A DNA stretch of 64,000 bases from an uncultured Acetatifactor sp. Its GTDB lineage: Bacteria; Bacillota; Clostridia; Lachnospirales; Lachnospiraceae. This document shows positions 9,067 through 17,457 of the stretch, piece after piece. The position numbers and the translations under genes were made by a program. The notes under the pieces were generated by a model. The model was not told the DNA's origin, searched no databases, and saw only the letters and a program-made list of their open reading frames with translations. The first letter of the stretch is position 1. The number at the start of each line of letters is the position of its first letter. The stretch covers positions 1 through 64,000 of the forward strand of contig CAJUFO010000006.1 of assembly GCA_910585615.1 (NCBI GenBank), read 5' to 3'.

Positions 9067-12000
9067 CTACCCTCTCCTGACCTCCGGCTTCTCTATCAGC
9101 CCCTGGGGATAGAGCATATGCACATCGCTCCATCCTTTGCCTGTCGTCATGAAATTCCCCGGGCCGTAGGACGGCGCTTCCTTCGGGCACTGGTGCAGAG
9201 GCCCGAAGGTGTTGCGCCTGGTCAGCACCACCTCGATGCTGCGCAGGTTCTCTGCCTCGGCCCGATAGGGCGGGAACGCAATCGTCCCTTCGCCGTCTCC
9301 GTGGAGCTTGATCAGCGCCCCACCGAAGCCAGAGGCCTTTACGCTTACGCGGCAGTTCTTTGCCTCTTCCCCCGCTGCCGTCCCATCCAGCTCATAGATT
9401 ACGCTTCCGGAGTAGAAAGGCAGTCCCTGGCCAGTGATGTCTCCGACTGCCAGTCTTTCCGGTAGCCCTGTAAGAATCACGCGGCTGCCGCTGGGGAAAG
9501 CATCCGCAGAAGCTCCTTCCACAGGTCTTCCGGCGGTATTCCCGGCCGCTCCGTCCGCGGAAGCTCCTCCGCCAGAATTCCTGTCCCCGGAAGCAGCATC
9601 CTGGATTTCCACGCCGAAATCCCCCAGCAGGTAGACCGCCTCTATGCCGCATGTGCTGTAATAATCCATGGCGATGGTGACGGTATTGTGGCCCTTCTCC
9701 AGAATCTGAGCCGGAATCTCCAGCTCGTCAAAGCATATGTCAATCCATTTCCCCCTGCTGGTCAGGGGAATCTCCTTCCCGTTTACAAGAATCTGTCGGA
9801 TATGCGTCAAATCCTCCACTGCAAGCCGTACATCCCCGGGAACCTCCGCGATTTCCATATCATATCGAAGAGAGATTGTATCCAGCAGCTTCGTGTTCCC
9901 GCCCTTATATTTCACCTGATACCAGGGCTGCAGCATCTCGCCGCCCCGGTAAGGGATGCCCAGTATGTCCCGCAGGGCCCGGTCTGCTTTCAGCACCTCC
10001 ATCCGGGGGATTTCGTCGCCCCTGCCGTCCGTGACGGAGACCATGTCCAGCACGCAGATATTCGGCTCGGAAAGCCGGTAGCGGAAGGTATCCGGCAGCT
10101 CCACAGGCTCGCTGCCGATAAATGCCTCCATCTCCGGCAGCTCCCGCCGCGTCCGGGCAATGAAGAATATGCGCTCTCCGCCCTTCTCCAGATCCATCGT
10201 CAGGTGTATCCTGCCCTCCGACACCCGGTAAGGCGGCCTGGTAATCCTGCCGCTTCTGGCATCCCAGAGCTCCAGATGCTCACCCTGGCCCAGGTCTATG
10301 GCGACATCCTTGTAATCCCTCTCCCGGTTCACGTTCAGAAGCATCACCATACGGCCGCCGTCCACCTCAAAGGACTGCACGAAGATATCCTCTCTTCCGT
10401 GGAAATCCTGTGCGCCGTCCGCGCCGCTTCCCCGGAGCACGCTGCCTGTATGCTGATCCGCCGAATCCGTGGCGGCTGCCACGCCTTCTCCGTTCTCCTC
10501 CGAATCCGCAAGGGCGGTCGCGTCTTTTCCTCTCTCCTCCGAATCCATAGGCGCTGTCGCGTCTTTTCCTCTCTCCTCCGAATCTGCAAGGGCGGTCGCG
10601 TCTTTTCCTCTCCCGCCGGAATCTCCTGGCGTTATCCGGACTTCCATGCCGCTCCCCGCCGCCCGGGCCACAGCCTCCTCCTCAAAAGCCACCCTCCTGC
10701 ATCTGTCCGCAAGCAGGCGTACCTTATCCGATGGAATCACATCCACGAATCCCGGAACCTCACCGGCGAAGATGACCTCCCCGCCCCGGGCCGCGAATTC
10801 CTCCAGAAGCGCCAGGGTGCCGGAGCGCATGGTGTCCATGCCTGCCACCAGGACCTTGCGGTAGGCGCAGCTTCCCACATACAGGATGCCCTTCTCCACC
10901 TTCCCGTGGCGGGACATGATGTCCTCCTCGCCGTAGTCGAAGTCGATCTGATTGCCGGAAAGGATATGGAACAGCTTGGCGTACTGCCGCTCCAGGCGGA
11001 TGATTTCCGAATCCACGCCCAAGAGCCCGTCAAAGGAGCCGCTGTAGGCCCTTGCCCACACGCTCTCGATGGGGTTCAGCACCAGCAAATCACAGACCGG
11101 CTTTCCGTCATGGAGCGCGGCATGGATTCTGGAGAAATAGTCCTCCACATAATGATAGTCCCGATACCAGCAGGACTGATGCAGCATGCTGGCAGGGTAA
11201 TCCCGCTTCGCCTCCCCCTTCATGGTGTACCAGGACAGATGGGGGCATCTCAAGTTCACGCCGAACAGCGCCTGCCAGTCGCCTACATTCTTGTAGGACT
11301 CGAAATCCATCTGCCAGCCTGTACATCCGTAGAGCTCGGTCAGGACCCACTCCTTGTCCAACTGCCTGGCCACGGAGGAAATCTGCTTGGCCACCCAGTA
11401 GCATCTGTTGCCCTCGCTGAGGATGTCGATGCCGGGATAGTCCATGTACTCATAGAAGCGCATGAGGGAACCCTGCATGATGGCCTGGCAGCACAGGGAA
11501 TCCTCATGGAGCACATGGCCTGTGAAGATCAGGCCGTTTTCCCTGCACCAGTTCTGGACGGGGATGGCAAAGCGCTCGAGGAAGAGCTCCTGGCACAGCT
11601 CGAAATAATCCCTGGTGACCTTGGACATCTCACCCCGGCTTCGGCGCAGGAACAGCTCCGGCAGGTTCTCCTTCAGGCTGTAGCCGAAACGCTTCTCGAA
11701 TTCCGGGAACAGATCCGGCGTATAGGGGACGGCGTTCGGCTCCCCTTCCGCGAAATTCGTGAACACGCCGCCCCTGTGTGGCTCGTCCGTGAAGATGCCC
11801 AAAATCTCCTTTCCGAACCTGTCACCGCATTTTTCTCTGTATTTCTCATGGGTCAGTTCGATGTATTTCTCTATGGCCTCCCTGTGCATGGTGTTCACAT
11901 AGCAGTAACCGTTGTAATTGTCATTGCACACGGAATAGCGGGTACGGAACTCTATGGCCGTCTCCCCTTCCTCCAGGGCGTCCCCTGTCCGAAGCAGCCG

Positions 12001-12480
12001 CTTTCCGGAGAAGATTCCGCCGCAACCGCCAGGCTGCCCCTTTTCCATGGAAGGCTCCTGTTCCATTTTGCAGGCGAACACGGCCACCGCATCCTCATCC
12101 GGCCGCCAGGCCCTCCAGGCATCCTCCGTCAGACAGTTCATCTCCAGGAACATGGCCCTATACTGCTCTTCCTTCGTCACCATGCCCCCGGCGCTTCCCG
12201 AGGGCCAGCGGTCCTCATCGTAGAGCCAGGACTCCATCCCCGCCTTATGCCCATAATCCGCACATTTGTTGGTCAGCTCGAACCATTCCTCCCCCAGGTA
12301 CTCCGTCTCCAGTCCGGTGCGGGAGTGCATGAAATAGCCGCCGAAGCCCATTTCCTTGATGATGTCTATCTGGCGGCACAGCTCCGCCTCCTCCAGCCTG
12401 CCGTTCCAGGACCAGAAGGGCTTTCCCCGGTACTCCGCTGTGGGATTTTCAAATAGTTTCTGTCTTTCGCTTAAATCCAT
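9067..12480 (-). CDS. GH106-like glycoside hydrolase (alpha-L-rhamnosidase family)
   Basis: Large protein of 1,137 residues with no signal peptide, so probably cytoplasmic. The N-terminus carries PFWSWNG (residues 21-27), GFGGYFMHSR and WLYDEDRWPSG (about 86-95), blocks I associate with GH106-type TIM-barrel rhamnosidases. A low-complexity insert around residues 620-673 is made of 13-residue repeats. The C-terminal 350 residues look like beta-sandwich carbohydrate-binding modules (NGKEIPLTSRGKW, GHNTVTIAMDYY). The ATG at 12480 has AAGGAG at 8 nt; the frame is open upstream to 12630 without a ribosome site. It is the last gene after two GH78-type enzymes, consistent with stepwise removal of rhamnose from plant pectin side chains or glycosides. 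A related, differently numbered GH family is possible. Confidence 0.8.
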   Translation of the reverse strand: MDLSERQKLFENPTAEYRGKPFWSWNGRLEEAELCRQIDIIKEMGFGGYFMHSRTGLETEYLGEEWFELTNKCADYGHKAGMESWLYDEDRWPSGSAGGMVTKEEQYRAMFLEMNCLTEDAWRAWRPDEDAVAVFACKMEQEPSMEKGQPGGCGGIFSGKRLLRTGDALEEGETAIEFRTRYSVCNDNYNGYCYVNTMHREAIEKYIELTHEKYREKCGDRFGKEILGIFTDEPHRGGVFTNFAEGEPNAVPYTPDLFPEFEKRFGYSLKENLPELFLRRSRGEMSKVTRDYFELCQELFLERFAIPVQNWCRENGLIFTGHVLHEDSLCCQAIMQGSLMRFYEYMDYPGIDILSEGNRCYWVAKQISSVARQLDKEWVLTELYGCTGWQMDFESYKNVGDWQALFGVNLRCPHLSWYTMKGEAKRDYPASMLHQSCWYRDYHYVEDYFSRIHAALHDGKPVCDLLVLNPIESVWARAYSGSFDGLLGVDSEIIRLERQYAKLFHILSGNQIDFDYGEEDIMSRHGKVEKGILYVGSCAYRKVLVAGMDTMRSGTLALLEEFAARGGEVIFAGEVPGFVDVIPSDKVRLLADRCRRVAFEEEAVARAAGSGMEVRITPGDSGGRGKDATALADSEERGKDATAPMDSEERGKDATALADSEENGEGVAAATDSADQHTGSVLRGSGADGAQDFHGREDIFVQSFEVDGGRMVMLLNVNRERDYKDVAIDLGQGEHLELWDARSGRITRPPYRVSEGRIHLTMDLEKGGERIFFIARTRRELPEMEAFIGSEPVELPDTFRYRLSEPNICVLDMVSVTDGRGDEIPRMEVLKADRALRDILGIPYRGGEMLQPWYQVKYKGGNTKLLDTISLRYDMEIAEVPGDVRLAVEDLTHIRQILVNGKEIPLTSRGKWIDICFDELEIPAQILEKGHNTVTIAMDYYSTCGIEAVYLLGDFGVEIQDAASGDRNSGGGASADGAAGNTAGRPVEGASADAFPSGSRVILTGLPERLAVGDITGQGLPFYSGSVIYELDGTAAGEEAKNCRVSVKASGFGGALIKLHGDGEGTIAFPPYRAEAENLRSIEVVLTRRNTFGPLHQCPKEAPSYGPGNFMTTGKGWSDVHMLYPQGLIEKPEVRRG
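10460..10620. repeat. 39-bp in-frame tandem repeat inside the GH106-like gene
   Basis: Units start at 10499, 10538 and 10577 with exact 39-bp spacing, and flanking units on both sides are degenerate. They encode repeats of DSEERGKDATALA with variants. The period is a multiple of three, so copy-number change would keep the frame. Confidence 0.9.
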
Positions 12481-12523
12481 AAGCCTCTCTCCTTGGATTT
12501 CCATATACTTTCCAAATATTCCC

Positions 12524-12573
12524 GGGCTCCCATGCAGCCAGACGCACCATCCTACATGAACGTCCGGGAGCTT
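12524..12573. repeat. dispersed structured element, copy a
   Basis: A 50-nt element between the second GH78 gene and the GH106-like gene. Arms GGGCTC (12524-12529) and GAGCTT (12568-12573) can pair and enclose a 38-nt core that matches copy b (52301-52338) at 31 of 38 positions. Copy b has different but complementary arms. Confidence 0.6.
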
Positions 12574-12649
12574 GCGGCTGTCCAGGACCGTCCTCCGGAA
12601 CAGCAGCCAGCCGCAGCACCGCAAATCCACCCCTCAGCCATCCCCTGGC

Positions 12650-14407
12650 TTAGCTGCAGATCTCCACTTCCTTCGGCGCGTCCACCTCTGTCGCAATTGT
12701 ACCGTCTGATTGCCTTACATGGGAGACGGAAATCTCGCCGTAAGGGGTGGGGTAGGTTCCTTTCGCCCATTCCAGATCCCCCAGATGGGGCTCTATCTTC
12801 ACCTTCCGGCAGCCCGGCTCCAGAATCCGCACGCCCAGCACATTCTCGGAAAGCCATGGCGTGGCGCCGCTGGCCCAGCCGTGGCACAGGCTGTGGCGGT
12901 AGCCCTGGTAGCAGAATCCTCCGTAAGTCCCATGGACGTCCACCCTGGCTAGCTCTCCTTCCGCGGATTGCCCCGCTTCCGCAGCCGCCTGAGGCAGTTC
13001 GTCAATCCTGGCGGCATTCTCCATCCAGTCCACATCGAAATCCTCCCAGAAGGTAGTCGCCCCTAACTGGAGCATGCCGCCCCAGTAGTCCCGGATGCAG
13101 TCCAGGCAGCCCTGATAATCCCCGGCCATGGCCCTGGCCGTCAGGATATAATATCCCATGAAGGTGGACATGCCCTTAGCGCCGCCCTGCTTCAGCAGAG
13201 CCTCGTTCACTTCCGCCGCCCCCTTCTGGCCCGTCATCACCGAAAGGGCCGCCGCCTGTTTGGAATCCTCATAGTCTGTCTCGAAGCCTTTCAGCCGCTC
13301 AATGTCCTCCCTGCATTTCCCCGCCAGGGCCTCCTCCCCCAGGACGGTGAAGATCTTCTCCAGGCTTCCGGCGGCCCAGATATGCAGCGCCTGTACCCCC
13401 GCGTCCACGATGCCAAGCTTCCCCTCGGAGGGCCAGTCCAGGAAACGCCCCTCTTTCACCGTATCCTGTCCCTTTTCGTCGATATGGGCGGAGAGCTGCT
13501 CCGATAATCCTTTCAGATATTCCCGCTGCTTTTCCAGGAATTCCTTCTTCCCCGTGTACTGATACCAGTCCCAGGTAATGATGGAATACCACATGGAATA
13601 GCTTGCCATACCGTTCATCCAGCCGGGCAGAGGCGTCTCCTTCCGGATGAAGTCAAGGCTGTCATCCACAGAGGAATCCTCGCCGAACACGGCCTTGATT
13701 GTGGTGACCTCCGGATGCATGTCGCCCACCCAGACCAGCCTGTCCCTTTTGATGCCGTCCCATATGTATTCCTGCATGTTCAGGTGCACGGTATACGCCC
13801 CCACGTCCCAGATGCGGTTGAGCAGCCCATCGCTGCAGGCAAAGCTTCCCCGGTATGGGACATCCTTGTAAATCAAAACAGCCCAGACGGTCTTCAGGGC
13901 GATGATGGCCTCCGGCTCCTCCAGGTCGATGCGCACAAAGCGGAAGCCGCTCTCCCCAATCTGGTTCATGCTCATCATGCCCACTTCCACGGTCATGTCC
14001 CTCCTGGCATGATCGTTGGTGGCATTGGTTTCCCCGCCCGGCTCGCTCATGGCCTCGGCGGCGGACTCTCCAAAGCGAATCCGCACCTTCGCCCCCCTGC
14101 CCGTGCTGTCCATCCAGGCCAGGAGCCGGATGCCGCCATGGATTTCCACGCCGTAATCCAGCAGGATAGAAGCCTTTTCCTGCGCCGGCCCCTCATTCTT
14201 CAGGATACAGGGCCTGTGGGCTGCCAGGGAGATCTGCATCTCACGGTTCTCCAGCAGGGTGTCGCTGTTCTCCACATGCCCCTTCATCCAGAGAATCCGT
14301 TTCGGAAGCAGGAACCTCCTGGTCCGGACGTCCTCCTTCCCGGCTTTTAAAATGTCCTCATCCATGACGCGGAAGATGTCCTTTCTGTCTCGTTGTGCCA
14401 TGTCCAT
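12650..14407 (-). CDS. alpha-L-rhamnosidase, GH78 family
   Basis: Cytoplasmic enzyme of 585 residues predicted to hydrolyse terminal alpha-L-rhamnose. The catalytic-core signature is IKRDRLVWVGDMHPE (about residues 222-236), which contains the acidic residues of the GH78 (alpha/alpha)6 barrel. FWEDFD lies in the later barrel, and a small C-terminal beta domain (VKIEPHLGDLEWAKG) closes the protein. An N-terminal beta-sandwich (about residues 30-190) is shorter than in multi-domain GH78 enzymes. The ATG at 14407 follows AAGGAGG at 8 nt. The open frame extends to 14500 but lacks a ribosome site there. It is the second gene of the rhamnosidase operon. Confidence 0.9.
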   Translation of the reverse strand: MDMAQRDRKDIFRVMDEDILKAGKEDVRTRRFLLPKRILWMKGHVENSDTLLENREMQISLAAHRPCILKNEGPAQEKASILLDYGVEIHGGIRLLAWMDSTGRGAKVRIRFGESAAEAMSEPGGETNATNDHARRDMTVEVGMMSMNQIGESGFRFVRIDLEEPEAIIALKTVWAVLIYKDVPYRGSFACSDGLLNRIWDVGAYTVHLNMQEYIWDGIKRDRLVWVGDMHPEVTTIKAVFGEDSSVDDSLDFIRKETPLPGWMNGMASYSMWYSIITWDWYQYTGKKEFLEKQREYLKGLSEQLSAHIDEKGQDTVKEGRFLDWPSEGKLGIVDAGVQALHIWAAGSLEKIFTVLGEEALAGKCREDIERLKGFETDYEDSKQAAALSVMTGQKGAAEVNEALLKQGGAKGMSTFMGYYILTARAMAGDYQGCLDCIRDYWGGMLQLGATTFWEDFDVDWMENAARIDELPQAAAEAGQSAEGELARVDVHGTYGGFCYQGYRHSLCHGWASGATPWLSENVLGVRILEPGCRKVKIEPHLGDLEWAKGTYPTPYGEISVSHVRQSDGTIATEVDAPKEVEICS

Positions 14408-14626
14408 CCTTTTTTCCTCCTTATGATTGCTATTCCTCTCGGAATCTCCAGGCCACATATCACGCGGCTTTCCAGAATTCCTCGGGAGCGATTCCTCCAC
14501 TTTTCCAGATGCCGTCCTGCCACAATGCCTGATTTTACCTTCTGAAATTCCGAGAGCCTATTGCTTCGTCTTCTTTTTCCTTATCTCCGTCCACTACAAT
14601 CTTCTTTGGAATGCTCAGGATTGCAG
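14408..14626. other. intercistronic gap in rhamnosidase operon
   Basis: 219 nt without a convincing gene. A 10-bp inverted repeat, CTCTCGGAAT at 14436-14445 and its complement at 14547-14556, spans a 101-nt loop. No U tract follows it, so its role is unclear. Confidence 0.4.
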
Positions 14627-17314
14627 TCATCCAGGCATCGCCAGCCCCTTCCCGGCCTCCACCCGGACATCCGCCACATTCCCGCACTCCAGCGTCCGCC
14701 GGAATTCCTCTTCCTTCCCGTTCACCGTAAGCTTCCCGCCGCAGAATTCCCCGGGCAGCTCCACCAGGATACGATATCCCTCCGGCGCGGACACGGACAG
14801 GCGGAGCCCCTCCATATCCCTGTGCCAGAAAGCCGTAAACTGCCCGTCCTCCAGGCCGATCCGGCCCTTTGCCCAACGCAGGCTCCCCCGGCCCGGTGCG
14901 AACCGCAGGGTCTTTTCCCGGCAGTCGGGGATGTCCATCCCCAGGAAATCCCTCACCACCACCACGCCATAGTGGGCTCCGAAGCCATGGTTGCGGCTGT
15001 CCGTGCCGCCCAGGGTCTCCCAGAACGTCCCCGGGTCATGTGCCGTCATATAGCAGCACAGATGCTTCATCTCCCTCTCCAAAAGCGCCGTCTCCCCGAA
15101 CCTGGCCAGAAGCTCGAAGCGCATCATGTGGCCGAAGAATACGCCGCAGTTCCCCACGGACAGCTGCATGGTTCCCCGGTATCTCTCCGGCATGGGGCCG
15201 AACTGCTCCACCAGCGCCTTCCAGAGGTCGGGTGCGTCCTCCCGCCGCAACAGCCCCGTCCAGAAGCAGTAATACTGGGCCGCTTCACTGTAGACCCCGT
15301 TCCCCACCAGAGCCCCGTCCTCCACTGTCATGGAATCGGCCAGGAAGGGGTACATGGTAAAGAGGTCGTACTTGCTCTCCTTTACTCTCCCATAAGCCTC
15401 CCGGAAGACCCTGCGGATTCGTGCCGCTTCCTCCCCATAGGCCTCCACGCCGTACATCTCTCCCAGCCTCTGAGCCACCATTGCATAAAGGCCATTGGCC
15501 GCGGTGCAGACTGCCTCCGTGTTGGCCCGGTTGTTGGACGCGGACCAGTCGATGAAGACGGAGCCCGGAATATTCTCCAGCACACCCAGCTCGTTCATCA
15601 GGCTCCGTGAGGCCTCCATAAATTTTTCCACCCTGGCGGCGAACTCCCGCTTCAGGGCCTCGTCCCCGGTCCTTCTATAATAATCTGTCAGCTCCAGGAG
15701 CACGAAAAGGCTCCATGTATACATCAGCTCAGGATCGTTCTTCTCCCCGCCGCAACAGCAGCATGGGAAAGTGCCGGGCAGCATCCGGGCATAATCGGCC
15801 GCCAGGAAATCGTACAGCATGGAACGCTCCACCGTAGCATCCCCCAGGAGCATGGCGGCGGCCCTTCCCGTCCAGTAGCTGTCCCCGGCCCAGCCGCCCC
15901 GCTCCCGCTCCGGAGAGTCCAGAAAGAATGCCAGGGTATTGGTGAGGAGGGTGCGCTTCGAAGCCTCATAGATGCGGTTCAGCTCCATATCGCTGCAGAG
16001 GAACTGCGCCCTGCCCAGGGCCTCCGGGAAGCGGTAGCGCCTCACATAGATATCGGCCAATCGGAATATTTTGTCCGTCTGCACGATAACCTTGATATAT
16101 TTCAGGAAATGGGGCTCCATGGATTCAAAGGAGATGCGTCCTCCCGCCGATTCCAGGCGTATGATGCGGTTCGTGCTGTCCGCCTTCACCGGCACCTGGG
16201 CCGTCTCGTCCAGGAAATCGTTCCAGATGATGTCCACCGTGGCAGGGCCTTCCGTCTCCAATGTCAGTCCAATCAGGCCGGTCTCCGCATCCCTCAGGGC
16301 AAACTCCAGGGCTGTGGCGGCCTCCGGCCCGGAGCCGCTTCCTTTCGGGCACACTTCATATCCTTTCGTCCCCGCGCCGTCTTCGTACTCCCGCAGAGTC
16401 CCGGCGAAAGCCATGTCTATGCAGCCCGCCCTGTCCAAAGAGGGCCGTCTGATATCCGCGCCTCCGCAGCGGGCCAGATATGCTTCCGTCTCCCACCAGT
16501 TCCTGGCAGACCCGTCGAAAGGACCGGGTTCCACACTGAATACGCCCAGCAAGGAGACATCCGGCACCTTCCCCATGTCCGGCATCGCCACGCGGCGCTC
16601 CTGGATGATGCGCCCTGTGGAATCTTCAGAGATTTTGGAGTCTTCCCTCCTGCCCCCGTCCTTCCAGGTCTCCTCCAGCGCTTCCGCCACCACCTCGAAA
16701 CCTGTCTCCTGCGGAATCTCCCCTGTGCGCCAGTCCGCGTATCCTTCCCGCAGGGCATACAGCTCCACCGGATACCTGCGCCCGTGGGACATGGCCTCCG
16801 CATGGAAATCCCTGTAGGGCAGAAGGCCGCATCTCCAGCTGTCCTGCCCCGTTGCCGCCGCCACTCTTCCGTCCACGGTAAGCTCTCCGAAGAACACGGA
16901 GTTTTCATGGGTGGAATAATTGAACTCCCGGGGCACATACCCCATGACCTCCACGGCCAACCGGATCTCCCGGGGAGGAATCTCCGCTCCGGGAGATCCG
17001 TCCCGGGAAAGCCTTTCTTCCCCGGCTTCCCTTCCTGTCCGGGCCAGCCTCCCGGTCAGGTCATAGCGGTCTGCCTTCAGCCGCCCAAAAGGCGCGGGAG
17101 CCGGCCCCATGCCCAGGAAATCCCCATTCAGATAAATACGGTAAAAAGTATGAGCCGCCACGGTGAGCTCCACCTGGCCGCCAGAATACGAGAAATCAAG
17201 ACGGAAAGCCGCCAGCACATTCGGCACGGCGGACTTTCCCGGCAGGAAGATGCCCTTTGCCTCTTTGAAGACTTTCCCGGAGTTCTTTGCCTCTCTGGAA
17301 CATTTTTCTTCCAT
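14627..17314 (-). CDS. GH78-like alpha-L-rhamnosidase
   Basis: Large soluble enzyme of about 895 residues with the domain order of bacterial GH78 enzymes: N-terminal beta-sandwiches (about 20-430), an (alpha/alpha)6 barrel (about 440-790) and a C-terminal beta domain (about 800-895). The signature DSPERERGGWAGDSYW (near residues 465-480) is a divergent form of the GH78 RDRLGW-GD block. No signal peptide is visible. A TTG at 17326 could also start it; the ATG at 17314 is preceded by AAAGGG at about 12 nt, so the exact start is uncertain. It is the first gene of the operon, behind a good promoter at 17422-17450. The divergent active-site block suggests a specificity different from that of the gene at 12650. 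Confidence 0.85.
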   Translation of the reverse strand: MEEKCSREAKNSGKVFKEAKGIFLPGKSAVPNVLAAFRLDFSYSGGQVELTVAAHTFYRIYLNGDFLGMGPAPAPFGRLKADRYDLTGRLARTGREAGEERLSRDGSPGAEIPPREIRLAVEVMGYVPREFNYSTHENSVFFGELTVDGRVAAATGQDSWRCGLLPYRDFHAEAMSHGRRYPVELYALREGYADWRTGEIPQETGFEVVAEALEETWKDGGRREDSKISEDSTGRIIQERRVAMPDMGKVPDVSLLGVFSVEPGPFDGSARNWWETEAYLARCGGADIRRPSLDRAGCIDMAFAGTLREYEDGAGTKGYEVCPKGSGSGPEAATALEFALRDAETGLIGLTLETEGPATVDIIWNDFLDETAQVPVKADSTNRIIRLESAGGRISFESMEPHFLKYIKVIVQTDKIFRLADIYVRRYRFPEALGRAQFLCSDMELNRIYEASKRTLLTNTLAFFLDSPERERGGWAGDSYWTGRAAAMLLGDATVERSMLYDFLAADYARMLPGTFPCCCCGGEKNDPELMYTWSLFVLLELTDYYRRTGDEALKREFAARVEKFMEASRSLMNELGVLENIPGSVFIDWSASNNRANTEAVCTAANGLYAMVAQRLGEMYGVEAYGEEAARIRRVFREAYGRVKESKYDLFTMYPFLADSMTVEDGALVGNGVYSEAAQYYCFWTGLLRREDAPDLWKALVEQFGPMPERYRGTMQLSVGNCGVFFGHMMRFELLARFGETALLEREMKHLCCYMTAHDPGTFWETLGGTDSRNHGFGAHYGVVVVRDFLGMDIPDCREKTLRFAPGRGSLRWAKGRIGLEDGQFTAFWHRDMEGLRLSVSAPEGYRILVELPGEFCGGKLTVNGKEEEFRRTLECGNVADVRVEAGKGLAMPG

Positions 17315-17421
17315 ATAAATATCCAACCCTTTCCGCAGACAGCATACATTCTTCCCTTTCCGAATCCGGATACCGCACCGCTCCTAAAAGTTCACAGAAT
17401 TTACTTTCCGCTGTTTTGGAT

Positions 17422-17450
17422 ATTATATACAAAGTACCTCCAAAAATCAA
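17422..17450 (-). promoter_or_regulatory. sigma-A-like promoter of the rhamnosidase operon
   Basis: On the minus strand TTGATT (17450-17445) and TATAAT (17427-17422) are 17 nt apart. Transcription would start near 17415, giving a leader of about 100 nt. The promoter lies just after the helicase stop codon at 17458. Confidence 0.75.
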
Positions 17451-17457
17451 TATGCTG

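Noticed and set aside
10460-10620. CRISPR or intergenic repeat
   Set aside because: The 39-bp units are contiguous without spacers and lie in frame inside a long coding gene.
9688-12456. A 922-codon open frame on the plus strand
   Set aside because: It lies entirely antisense to the GH106-like gene, has no ribosome site and its His/Leu/Pro-rich composition is that of a shadow frame in GC-rich codons.
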